Positions 10,648 to 22,363 are shown, numbered from the stretch's first letter. The stretch is 64,000 bases of DNA from Laspinema sp. D2d (GCF_025370755.1 NZ_JAMXFC010000014.1:62001-126000); one strand, 5' to 3'. Translations and numbers: made by a program. The notes: generated by a model from the letters alone, not told the origin.

Positions 10648-13600
10648 AACTCGCTGATATCCTTAAGGACTCAAATTACAAGCCGTCACAATTTACGCCG
10701 GATGAAATTGAGCAATTGGAACAAAGTATTACTCTCAAGACAACGAAAAGCGGTGAGGTTCCCTACACAATTTGCTTAGTCCGACAGAAATCAATCAAGC
10801 TCACGCCAGAGGAAGCAATTCGTCAGCTATATTTACGGGTGCTAACTGATCGCCTGCATTATCCCCTTAGCCGTATTCAGGTGGAATATGGGGTGAATTT
10901 TGGGCGGGAGGTGAAGCGGGCAGATCTTGTGGTGATGGACAAAGATCGTCCTAACACGGCGTATATGGTGGTGGAGGTCAAGAAGCCGAAGCTGAAGGAT
11001 GGGAAAGATCAACTTCGCTCGTATTGCAACGCGACGGGTGCGCCGATCGCTGTTTGGACGAATGGCGAGCAAATTTCCTATTACCAACGCAAAGACCCGA
11101 ACTATTTTGAAGATATTCCCGATTTGCCAAATGTTAATCAAACTTTGGCAGATATTCTACAAATCAAGTTCACCCTACAAGATCTGATCGACAATGACAA
11201 GTTGGTGAAGGAGAATAAATCACTCAAAACCTTGATTGAGGAAATGGAAGATGAGGTTTTGGCGAATGCTGGGGTGGATGTATTTGAGGAGTTGTTTAAG
11301 CTGATTTTTACGAAACTTTATGATGAGTGGTATTCGGGTCAAGGCAACAGGCGATCCACTCGTTCGCTGGAGTTTCGCAATACGGGGCAAACGGAAGGGG
11401 CGCTGAAAACGAAGATTCAGGATCTGTTCGATAAAGCTAAGAAAAAATGGGAAGGGGTGTTTAGTGACGATGCTAAGATTAGCCTCACGCCGTCGCATTT
11501 ATCGGTGTGTGTGTCGTCGTTGGAGAATGTGAAGCTATTTAACTCTAACCTTGATGTGATTGATGAAGCCTTTGAATATTTGATTAACCAAAGCAGCAAG
11601 GGCGACAAAGGGCAATATTTCACGCCGCGCTATGTGATTGATATGTGTGTGAAAATGCTCAATCCCCAAGAGGATGAGTACATGATCGACACAGCGGCAG
11701 GGTCATCGGGGTTTCCGGTGCATACGATTTTCTATGTGTGGCGGCAGATTTTAGAGGATGAAGGGTTACAAGCGAGTCATTTATTTTCCTTAGAAGATAA
11801 GCCGCCCCGATGCAAAGAGTATGTGGAAGACAAGGTGTTTGCCATCGATTTTGATGAAAAGGCAGTGCGGGTGGCGCGGACGCTGAATCTGATTGCGGGG
11901 GATGGGCAAACGAATGTGTTGCACCTGAACACGCTGGATTATGAATTGTGGGATGAGGTCACGGGGCAGGAGGAGTGGAATGATGTTTACCATGAGGGTT
12001 TCAGGCGACTGAAAAAACTAAGACCGAAGGGTCTTAAAGACTATCGAGAGTTTCAGTTTGATGTGTTGATGGCGAATCCGCCCTTTGCGGGAGATATCAA
12101 AGAACCGCGCATGATTGCCCGCTATGACCTGGCGAAAAAGCCGGATGGCAAGTGGCAAACTAAGGTGGGGCGCGATATTTTGTTTATTGAACGAAATCTG
12201 GACTTTTTGAAGCCGGGGGGCAGGATGGCGATCGTGCTTCCCCAGGGGCGATTTAATAATTCTTCTGATAAGAATATTCGTGATTTTATTGCGGAACGTT
12301 GTCGGATTTTGGCGGTGGTGGGGCTACATGGCAATACGTTTAAGCCGCACACCGGAACGAAAACTTCGGTGTTGTTTGTGCAGAAGTGGAATGATGACCG
12401 GAAGGCGGGGGCACTGTGTCCGCGCCGGGATGATTACAATATCTTTTTTGCGACGATGCAAAAGTTAGGGAAGGATAATTCGGGGGATAAGATCTATGTG
12501 AAAAAAACTGATGAATCGGGTGATTTTCTCTGGGATCACCATAAGCATCGGATTGTGGATCATGATTTGTTTAATCATGACCGCCTGACGGAAGACGGGA
12601 TTGCAGAGGCATTTATTGAGTTTGCGAAAAAAGAGAAGCTCAGTTTTTTTGAACCCGGCCCATCTGTTAAACCGTTTGATGCTGACAAGTATCAGCGGTT
12701 AATAGATGGGCTTGAAATCGCAGAAGTTAAATATCAGAAAGTTATGCAAGAAAGCTATTCTTCTAGGATAGATAGCACGTTTTTTCATAAGGAGTTCTTA
12801 AAATCTATTCTCAATGATACAGAATCTTGGGAACTCAGGGAAATCTGTCAAATCAGAAGCGGTACAACACCACCTGATAGAGACGAAAACCTAAAAGAAG
12901 GAATAATACTCCTCAAAACTAATGACATCCGAAATAATGTTTTAACGAATAACAATATAGAAAATTATTTTTTCATTGATGAAGCCATTAACATCCGTAT
13001 GAAAAATACACAACTTCAAACAGAAGATGTGTTGATAAATATTGTTGGTGCTACAACCGATGTTATTGGGCGTGCAGCTTTTGTATCTGGCAATTTTCCC
13101 AAGGCTAATATTACTCAAGCAATGAGTTTCTTAAGGATTAAGGATAGAAAATATGTCGATCCGTGTTATTTATTTGTATTCTTAAGCTGTTTTTATGGAA
13201 ACCAGCAGGTTAGGAGAATTGCTAGACCAACAGGTCAATATAACATGAATCTTGTGGAAGTTAGCTCTATAAAATTGCCTGTTGTAACTTTTGACTTCCA
13301 GAAAAAGATTAGAGGTGGGGTTACTAGATCTAAAGCTTTACTTGAGAGTTCCAAAAGAATCTATTCTGAAGCTGAAGATTTACTGTTGGCGGAGCTTGGC
13401 TTGGAGGACTGGCAACCGACTGAAGAAACCGTTGCGGTCAAGAGTTTTACGGAGTCGTTTCTGTCCTCCGGTCGCCTCGATGCTGAGTATTACCAGCCAA
13501 AACAGCAAAAAGTCATGGCAATCATGCGTCAGTCCGGTCTTTGTATTGATGATGTTGTCTCACTCGCAAAGCGCAAATTTCATCCCGAACAACAAGGCGC

Positions 13601-14135
13601 GTTTAATTACATTGAAATTGGCAATCTCAGCGGAGAAGGTTTTGCTAGTAGTGAAGTAGTACCAATAGAAGAAGCCCCCAGTCGAGCGCAATGGATTGTC
13701 AAAACTAACGATGTAATTACGTCAACCGTTCGCCCGATTCGCAGACTTTCAGCCCTGATTGAACCAGAGCAAAATAACTACATTTGTTCTTCTGGTTTTG
13801 CTGTTCTCAAACCAACCAAAATAGAGCCAGAAGTTTTACTGGTTTATTTGCGATCGCCCATTGTGTGTGAAATCCTGGATCTTCATACTACGGCTAGTAT
13901 GTATCCGTCAATTTCAACTGAGGATCTGTTGAATATTCCGATTACTCTACCGAAAGAATCTACTCGTCAGAAAATCACAGAAAAGGTCAGAGCATCTCGC
14001 AAAGCGCGGGAGCAATCCAAACAACTGCTAGAAATTGCTAAAACAGGAGTAGAACAAGCGATAGAGCAGGATGAAGCAACAGCAACCGCTTGGATTAATC
14101 AGCAGCTTGAAATCTTGGGGGTTGAATTGACATGA
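10644..14135 (+). CDS. Single-chain restriction-modification enzyme: nuclease, N6-adenine methylase and specificity domains
   Basis: A 1163-residue fusion. Residues 1-150: a type I HsdR-N-like nuclease domain with Asp94 (RADLVV) and Glu111-x-Lys113 (VVEVKK), a PD-(D/E)XK pattern. Residues 320-560: an HsdM-like N6-adenine methylase with GQYFTPRYV, motif I DTAAGSSGF (about 349-357) and motif IV NPPF (about 478-481). About 740-1140: two HsdS-like target-recognition halves, beginning SSRIDSTFFHKE and SGRLDAEYYQPK, with helical spacers. No helicase motor or separate hsdR is present, so it is best viewed as a type IIG-like (or solitary type I-like) enzyme that modifies DNA and may cut it. It lies between apcA and apcE. 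The first recognition half (about 12750-13400) is visibly more AT-rich than its flanks. Confidence 0.9.
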   Translation: MKLADILKDSNYKPSQFTPDEIEQLEQSITLKTTKSGEVPYTICLVRQKSIKLTPEEAIRQLYLRVLTDRLHYPLSRIQVEYGVNFGREVKRADLVVMDKDRPNTAYMVVEVKKPKLKDGKDQLRSYCNATGAPIAVWTNGEQISYYQRKDPNYFEDIPDLPNVNQTLADILQIKFTLQDLIDNDKLVKENKSLKTLIEEMEDEVLANAGVDVFEELFKLIFTKLYDEWYSGQGNRRSTRSLEFRNTGQTEGALKTKIQDLFDKAKKKWEGVFSDDAKISLTPSHLSVCVSSLENVKLFNSNLDVIDEAFEYLINQSSKGDKGQYFTPRYVIDMCVKMLNPQEDEYMIDTAAGSSGFPVHTIFYVWRQILEDEGLQASHLFSLEDKPPRCKEYVEDKVFAIDFDEKAVRVARTLNLIAGDGQTNVLHLNTLDYELWDEVTGQEEWNDVYHEGFRRLKKLRPKGLKDYREFQFDVLMANPPFAGDIKEPRMIARYDLAKKPDGKWQTKVGRDILFIERNLDFLKPGGRMAIVLPQGRFNNSSDKNIRDFIAERCRILAVVGLHGNTFKPHTGTKTSVLFVQKWNDDRKAGALCPRRDDYNIFFATMQKLGKDNSGDKIYVKKTDESGDFLWDHHKHRIVDHDLFNHDRLTEDGIAEAFIEFAKKEKLSFFEPGPSVKPFDADKYQRLIDGLEIAEVKYQKVMQESYSSRIDSTFFHKEFLKSILNDTESWELREICQIRSGTTPPDRDENLKEGIILLKTNDIRNNVLTNNNIENYFFIDEAINIRMKNTQLQTEDVLINIVGATTDVIGRAAFVSGNFPKANITQAMSFLRIKDRKYVDPCYLFVFLSCFYGNQQVRRIARPTGQYNMNLVEVSSIKLPVVTFDFQKKIRGGVTRSKALLESSKRIYSEAEDLLLAELGLEDWQPTEETVAVKSFTESFLSSGRLDAEYYQPKQQKVMAIMRQSGLCIDDVVSLAKRKFHPEQQGAFNYIEIGNLSGEGFASSEVVPIEEAPSRAQWIVKTNDVITSTVRPIRRLSALIEPEQNNYICSSGFAVLKPTKIEPEVLLVYLRSPIVCEILDLHTTASMYPSISTEDLLNIPITLPKESTRQKITEKVRASRKAREQSKQLLEIAKTGVEQAIEQDEATATAWINQQLEILGVELT

Positions 14136-14144
14136 GGACCACGA

Positions 14145-14284
14145 AAGCAAGACAGAAAAAAGTTTATCCTTAACACCCTACGGCAGCGGGTCGGACGCTT
14201 GGTTCGTAGTTCTGATTTAATCAAGAGAACTAGGAATTTGTCTCGTATATGGATTTCGGAGATAGCTGATATTTGGGGGAAATG
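14145..14284 (+). pseudogene. Possible IS1-family transposase C-terminal remnant
   Basis: In the frame continuing past the R-M stop codon, bases 14175-14207 encode TLRQRVGRLVR, which resembles the C-terminal segment of IS1-type transposases; the rest, to a TGA at 14282-14284, is not conserved. No inverted ends or other transposase parts are present. It could be a tiny relic of an insertion or a coincidence. Confidence 0.25.
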
Positions 14285-14320
14285 AATAATGATTAAGCGC
14301 TAATTTTTGATTTTTATTGG

Positions 14321-14653
14321 TTAATAGAAGGTCAATATTCCAAGGCAAGAGTCGTTTGTTAACGTTTTGATGTCCGCTTCGTGAGATCGCAAAATTGATT
14401 CAATTTCTGATGTAGAACAGTTCCCCCGACGTATCCAAATCACTTTGGGTGGAAATCCTTTCAGCATGAGTAATTCGTTATAATCGCTATCTTTGGTGGC
14501 AATGATAAAATCATGGCATCGGGCATAATCCCAAACCGTTTGATCGTCGGCCTGGTCTAGGCCAATGGTGGAAACGTGAGTTGATTCAGGAAATAGATCC
14601 GCCAGTCGCTGTACCAATCGAGGGGAGAGATTGTGATCAAATAGCAGTTTCAT
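14321..14653 (-). CDS. DUF5615 PIN-like protein (putative toxin)
   Basis: A DUF5615-type PIN-like protein of 110 residues: start MKLLFDHNLSPRLV, the acidic IATKDSDYNEL motif in the middle, and the PPKVIWIRRGN strand. In this family the N-terminal D and the central KDSD supply PIN-like metal-binding acids; ribonuclease activity is presumed, not shown here. The ATG at 14651-14653 overlaps the TGA of the upstream DUF433 gene, so the two are coupled. The frame is open upstream to 14704 but the extension is inside the DUF433 gene. DUF433-DUF5615 pairs are regarded as probable toxin-antitoxin units. A paralogous pair lies at 20499-21070. Confidence 0.88.
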   Translation of the reverse strand: MKLLFDHNLSPRLVQRLADLFPESTHVSTIGLDQADDQTVWDYARCHDFIIATKDSDYNELLMLKGFPPKVIWIRRGNCSTSEIESILRSHEADIKTLTNDSCLGILTFY

Positions 14654-14874
14654 ACTTGCACCTGTAAGGTTTGGTGTTCGCGCTCGGCGGCATAGCTCAG
14701 GCAAGCCAAGATATCTTCTTGGGTAAGATAGGGAAAGTCATCCAGGATTTCTTGGTAGGTCATGCCAGAGGCTAAATAAGACAGCACATCATAAACGGTG
14801 ATTCGCATTCCACGAATACAGGGTTTACCACTGCGTTTGCCCGGTTCTAGGGTGATGCGATCGCTATAGTTCAT
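14650..14874 (-). CDS. DUF433 protein (putative antitoxin)
   Basis: DUF433 proteins are small winged/HTH-like proteins found just upstream of DUF5615 genes and thought to be the antitoxin and autoregulator. From ATG 14874 it has 74 residues with the hallmark RITLEPGKRSGKPCIRGMRI, then VYDVLSYLASGMT and ILDDFPYLTQEDILACL. AAAGAGGT lies about eight bases before this ATG, which decides the start over the longer frame to 14940. Its 3' end overlaps the DUF5615 start by four bases. Confidence 0.9.
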   Translation of the reverse strand: MNYSDRITLEPGKRSGKPCIRGMRITVYDVLSYLASGMTYQEILDDFPYLTQEDILACLSYAAEREHQTLQVQV

Positions 14875-14988
14875 TGTTTGGACCTCTTTTTCAATTTTTT
14901 CAATAATTAGTGACTTTGATTTTGCCGGTAACGACATCATCTCAAGGCAATAACCAATGTACTCATTATGGCTGACGATGGGCAGTTT

Positions 14989-15094
14989 GCGATCGGCCTC
15001 GGTGGTCTAACAGCGGCGATGAAACCCAGCGCCGCGCGGATAGAACCAGGGATTATGGGCGATCGGCCTCGGTGGTCTAATAGCCGCGATGAAA
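14989..15094. repeat. Two copies of a 36-bp direct repeat, 70-bp period
   Basis: GCGATCGGCCTCGGTGGTCT followed by AAYAGCSGCGATGAAA occurs at 14989-15024 and 15059-15094 with two mismatches, separated by 34 bp. No third copy is found at the next expected positions on either side, and no cas gene is in the window. It is probably a local duplication carrying a HIP1-like core. Confidence 0.75.
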
Positions 15095-15256
15095 TTCCAG
15101 ATAGAGAGCATCCCGCCATACTGGGAGAGTCGCCACCTGCGGGGTTTCCAAGCCATGCAGATAATCAGTCGCTGAGGAAAAAGCCGCCCGGGGGAAGTGG
15201 AGCCACCGTCATTATCGCCCACCCCCGGCAACGACCTGCGATCGGCCCAACCCATC

Positions 15257-15287
15257 AAAAAACCCAGTCTGTCATCCAGACTGGGTT
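15257..15287 (-). terminator. Rho-independent terminator of apcE
   Basis: On the minus strand CCCAGTCTG (15277-15285), a 5-base loop and CAGACTGGG (15263-15271) form a perfect 9-bp stem followed by six T (15257-15262). It lies about 72 bp past the apcE stop codon, so apcE is transcribed separately from apcABC here. Confidence 0.9.
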
Positions 15288-15358
15288 ATCTAACTCTTGT
15301 CAAGAAGAGATAAATCTAATCAAACCTATCTCCCCTCAAAAATTGCATCTCCTCAAAA

Positions 15359-19049
<3,691 letters not shown>

Positions 19050-20255
19050 ATGCCAAACTCTGAAGAGATTACTGCTGCGGTTAGACAACTTTATGATACC
19101 TATCCGTTTCCCCCAGAAGCCCTCCTAGATGAACCGCCTCCGGGGTACAATTGGCGCTGGACTTGGCCTGCGGCTTATGCATTCTGTACCGGGCGCAAAC
19201 CAGCAACTCAGGCGGTGCGGATTTTGGATGCGGGATGCGGGACGGGTGTGGGAACGGAATATTTGGTGCATCTGAACCCGGAGGCGCAGATTACCGGGAT
19301 TGATTTAAGTGGGGGGGCTTTAGAGGTAGCCCGCGATCGCTGTCGGCGTTCTGGGGCCTCTCGGGTGGAGTTCCATCATCTCAGTATTTATGATGTAGCG
19401 CAACTGGAAGGGGAATTTGACCACATTAATTGTGTGGGGGTGTTGCATCACCTCCCGGATCCAATTCGGGGGATTCAGGCATTAGCGACGAAGTTGGCCC
19501 CTGGGGGAATTATGCATATTTTTGTATATGCGGAGTTAGGACGCTGGGAAATTCAACTCATGCAACAGGCGATCGGGCTATTGCAAGGGGAGAAATCCGG
19601 CGACTATCAAGAAGGGGTAAAAATTGGGCGGAAAGTGTTTGCGGCATTACCGGAAAATAACCGTTTAGTGAAGCGGGAAAAAGAACGGTGGGCGATGGAA
19701 AATCACCGGGATGCCAATTTTGCGGATATGTATCTGCATCCCCAAGAGATTGACTATAACATCGATACGTTGTTTGAGTTGATTGATGCGTCGGGGTTAG
19801 AGTTTTTGGGGTTCTCGAATCCGGACTATTGGAATATCGAGCGGTTGTTAGGTCAGGATTCGGAGTTGATGGGAGAGGCGCAAAAGTTAGGCGATCGGGC
19901 CCGATATCGACTCATTGAACTCCTAGATCCAGAAATCACCCATTACGAGTTTTTCCTCGCCCGTCCTCCCCTAGTTAAAATGGACTGGGAGAATGAGCAA
20001 GCCTTGTTAAAAGCGATTCCCGAAGTGAGTCTCTGTTTACAAGGATGGCCCTCACAACATTTATTTGATTACAACTATCAACTCGTGACTTTATCCGAAG
20101 ATGAGTTTGAGTTTATGAAAGGCTGTGATGCCAATTCCCAGGAAGGGGAGGGAACGAAAACCGTTGAAGAGATTTTAGTAGGAGGGCAATTGGATTTAGA
20201 GGGAGTGAGAAGTCTGCAAAAACGGCAACTGATTTTACTGAGTCCCGCAGATTAA
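19050..20255 (+). CDS. Class I SAM-dependent methyltransferase, substrate unknown
   Basis: A 401-residue protein from ATG 19050 (the frame is open 16 codons further up). The N-terminal ~60 residues contain TYPFPPEALLDEPPPGYNW, seen in a group of bacterial methyltransferases. The SAM-binding core has motif I RILDAGCGTGVGTEYL, the acidic end of strand 2 in ITGIDLS, and NCVGVLHHLPDP as motif IV/post-IV. The C-terminal ~200 residues are a helical extension with no family I can name. It stands alone between apcE and a toxin-antitoxin group, so context gives no substrate. Confidence 0.8.
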   Translation: MPNSEEITAAVRQLYDTYPFPPEALLDEPPPGYNWRWTWPAAYAFCTGRKPATQAVRILDAGCGTGVGTEYLVHLNPEAQITGIDLSGGALEVARDRCRRSGASRVEFHHLSIYDVAQLEGEFDHINCVGVLHHLPDPIRGIQALATKLAPGGIMHIFVYAELGRWEIQLMQQAIGLLQGEKSGDYQEGVKIGRKVFAALPENNRLVKREKERWAMENHRDANFADMYLHPQEIDYNIDTLFELIDASGLEFLGFSNPDYWNIERLLGQDSELMGEAQKLGDRARYRLIELLDPEITHYEFFLARPPLVKMDWENEQALLKAIPEVSLCLQGWPSQHLFDYNYQLVTLSEDEFEFMKGCDANSQEGEGTKTVEEILVGGQLDLEGVRSLQKRQLILLSPAD

Positions 20256-20266
20256 AGCGGGCTACT

Positions 20267-20404
20267 CCGGTCCCCTCCCCTTGGCAAGGGGAGGGTTAGG
20301 GTGGGGTTCTTCTCTGTGCTCGCAGCCTCCAACCTGGGGCTATACAAACAACGCGCGCTACTCCGGTCCCCTCCCCTTGGCAAGGGTAGGGTTAGGGTGG
20401 GGTT
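20267..20404 (+). repeat. Tandem direct copies of the MITE-arm sequence
   Basis: Two copies of the 42-bp arm beginning CCGGTCCCCTCCCCTTG lie at 20267-20308 and 20363-20404 in the same orientation, with one base different in the inner hairpin. The 96-bp unit, including GGCTATACRAACAA, is duplicated. Each arm folds into a hairpin. The first lies just after the methyltransferase stop codon and could end its transcript. Confidence 0.85.
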
Positions 20405-20498
20405 CTTCCCTGCGCCCGGTCCCCGCAGCGTCAAGCCTGAGGCTATACGAACAAAGCCCGCCTGCGCAGGCTAAATTTGGGCATGATTGCTCGTTCCT

Positions 20499-20840
20499 CT
20501 AAGGAGTATTAGTAATTTCTACAATCATTTCTCCTTGGCGTAACTGCTCTAACGCATCCGGCAAAGTAGCCATCAACAATTGCCGCAAGTTGCGGTTAGT
20601 GACATTGCCACAAGTTAGCCACAAAATTTGAGGAGGCGATCCTAAACGACATACCAAGTCGATGAAATCACTATCTTTTGTCATAATTACCACATTTTCG
20701 GCTCTTGCGGCTTCAAAAATTTCCATATCTTGAGCATCCCGAAGCCCTAAATCCCGCAATGCACTCGCTTCCAAACCCAAGGTTTTTGTCAGCCAATTTG
20801 CCAGAGTGGGCGGCAGTTGAGCATCGATCCAAATCTTCAT
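20499..20840 (-). CDS. DUF5615 PIN-like protein (putative toxin)
   Basis: Second DUF5615 protein in the window, 113 residues. Landmarks: start MKIWIDAQLPPTLANWL, central VIMTKDSDFIDLV, then PPQILWLTCGNVTN. Acidic residues (D6, the KDSD cluster) are those expected of the PIN-like fold. It overlaps the upstream DUF433 gene by four bases. It differs clearly from the copy at 14321-14653, so the two pairs are separate acquisitions or old duplicates. Confidence 0.9.
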   Translation of the reverse strand: MKIWIDAQLPPTLANWLTKTLGLEASALRDLGLRDAQDMEIFEAARAENVVIMTKDSDFIDLVCRLGSPPQILWLTCGNVTNRNLRQLLMATLPDALEQLRQGEMIVEITNTP

Positions 20841-21070
20841 GCCGTTAGTCTAGGAAAATCAGTGCGTCTTGCAGCAAATAGCAGACACGCTTGAATATCT
20901 GCGAGTTCCAAATCCGGAAAATCTTCTAAAACTTCAGTAATGCTAACATTTTCCGCTAACATTTCTAAAATATCGGTAACTCGAATTCGCATCCCTCTAA
21001 TACAGGGACGACCCCCACATTGACCCGGAGTTTGAGTAATCCGGTTTAGCAAGTCATTCGTTAAGTTCAT
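20837..21070 (-). CDS. DUF433 protein (putative antitoxin)
   Basis: Partner of the DUF5615 gene downstream; 77 residues with RITQTPGQCGGRPCIRGMRI, VTDILEMLAENVS and VLEDFPDLELADIQACL, the normal DUF433 pattern. The stop codon overlaps the next start by ATGA. Function as antitoxin/repressor is inferred from the pairing. Confidence 0.9.
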   Translation of the reverse strand: MNLTNDLLNRITQTPGQCGGRPCIRGMRIRVTDILEMLAENVSITEVLEDFPDLELADIQACLLFAARRTDFPRLTA

Positions 21071-21210
21071 AATCCGTTTTTGTGCTTAATCAGTCATTAG
21101 GTTCTGGGATTAATTAGAGCATAGCATCACCCACTCAACCTTTGAACCTTTAAAAAACCCGGGTTGAGAGATTTTGATAGAAACTTGGTTTCTGAATCCA
21201 AGCCAAGAGA

Positions 21211-21486
21211 CTATTGCTGGGCTTCCATATATGATCGCAATAAATGATTAATCTCCGTCTGATAACCGTGACCTTGAGATTTAAACCACTCCAAAACATC
21301 ACTATCAATGTTTAAAGTGACTTGAGTTTTCGTCTGAGAATTAGGTGAACTTCGCCTCACTACTGCCTTAGCAACCATTTCGGGCGTAATTTCTGGACAG
21401 TCAGAAAAATCAATTTCTTCATCAGTCATCCGGTCTAGCCGGTTCCAGTCAGTTTGAGAGTTGCTCGAAGTAAATTTGTTGTTCAT
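21211..21486 (-). CDS. brnA: BrnA-like antitoxin
   Basis: BrnA antitoxins bind BrnT and repress the brnTA promoter through a ribbon-helix-helix-like domain. From ATG 21486 the protein is 91 residues: an N-terminal segment with DRMTDEEIDFSDCPEITPEM and a C-terminal TQVTLNIDSDVLEWFKSQG followed by YQTEINHLLRSYMEA, the typical BrnA DNA-binding tail. The open frame to 21546 overlaps brnT in another phase and is not part of the gene. It lies directly after, and overlapping, an interrupted brnT. Confidence 0.88.
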   Translation of the reverse strand: MNNKFTSSNSQTDWNRLDRMTDEEIDFSDCPEITPEMVAKAVVRRSSPNSQTKTQVTLNIDSDVLEWFKSQGHGYQTEINHLLRSYMEAQQ

Positions 21487-21724
21487 ATTTAGTAGCTTTT
21501 CTCGCAGAAATAATTCAAATACATTCTTCTTGTTCTGTATGGACAACAGCGATCACTCGCCCTTGCAACAAACCAAAAGTCACCAACCTTTGCTCTCCAT
21601 AATTGAATCGTTCATCTTCAACCGTTAGGATATTTCCATCAAAAATAATGGAAACATCAATAAAATCAATGCCATGTTTACGGAGGTTCGTAAGACGTTT
21701 AGTTTCATCCCATTCAAATTCCAT
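21449..21724 (-). pseudogene. brnT: brnT toxin gene interrupted by an in-frame TGA
   Basis: The BrnT ribonuclease begins MEFEWDETKRLTNLRKHGID and continues to VVHTEQEECI at codon 69; codon 70 is TGA (21517-21515). Reading on in the same frame gives IISARKATKYEQQIYFEQ to a TGA at 21449-21451, total 91 codons, the usual family length. The stop replaces the Arg of the conserved R-I-I-S-A-R-K-A-T segment, consistent with a CGA to TGA transition. The lost segment contains conserved residues of the fold, so the toxin is probably inactive; a sequencing error is the alternative. The restored frame would overlap brnA by 38 bases. Confidence 0.8.
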
Positions 21725-22091
21725 GCCTTGATTGTTACTACATATTGTAATTAAATTTTGCCAAAAATTCATATTAACAGAATCAAAGGCCGAAGTTTCC
21801 ACCCCTGCTGCGAAGATGACTGAGGGTGAATATGCGATCGCCCTCATACCCTGACTCAGTGATGACTACCGCAATTTTTGGCAACTGCTCGCGATTGGGT
21901 GACAACTATCCTGACTGTGGTTGCACAATTTGAAAGGATAGGGGGCGATTCTCGTTCCCAGACGCTTCGCGATCGCAACAAACTCCTGTGAGACAAAACC
22001 TCTCTCAAAGGCTCTCTCCCAATCAAGCTAATCTGTTATCTGCCATTCCAACCGGGTTAAACGAGATTTAATAAGCCCAGTTTCTGAGCGC

Positions 22092-22358
22092 TTAATACAC
22101 CTCATCATGGCTGCCAATATCAACAAATACCGCCCTTTCATCTTCGGTAAAATAGAATAATACCCTCTCATCATACTCCACACTAAAACTCCATAATTCT
22201 TTTAACTTAACCGACAGTTTGTGCGTTTTTAAACTAGGCTCAAATGGATCAATAATGAACAGTTCTAATTTTTGCCAAAACCTTGCCTCTAAATCTGGAG
22301 TGCTTTTAATCTTCTTTTTAAAAGCGCGTTTGAAGGCAGAACTGAAACTAACTTCCAT
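22092..22358 (-). CDS. RelE/ParE-superfamily (YafQ-like) toxin
   Basis: An 88-residue toxin-like protein: MEVSFSSAFKRAFKKKIKS start, the LKTHKLSVKLKELWSFSVEY core, VLFYFTEDERAVFVDIGSHDEVY end. Conserved basic residues and the final SHDEVY fit RelE/YafQ-type mRNA interferases. It follows its likely antitoxin by five bases on the same strand. Confidence 0.87.
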   Translation of the reverse strand: MEVSFSSAFKRAFKKKIKSTPDLEARFWQKLELFIIDPFEPSLKTHKLSVKLKELWSFSVEYDERVLFYFTEDERAVFVDIGSHDEVY

Positions 22359-22363
22359 GATGA

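Larger units (their letters stand above)
14875..15358. other. Gap between apcE and the DUF433 gene
   Basis: Contains the upstream region of the DUF433 gene, a two-copy 36-bp direct repeat (14989-15094) and the apcE terminator (15257-15287). The longer frames here are not convincing genes. Confidence 0.5.

Noticed and set aside
14989-15094. CRISPR array
   Set aside because: Only two repeat copies with mismatches, no third copy at the expected spacing on either side, and no cas genes in 64 kb.
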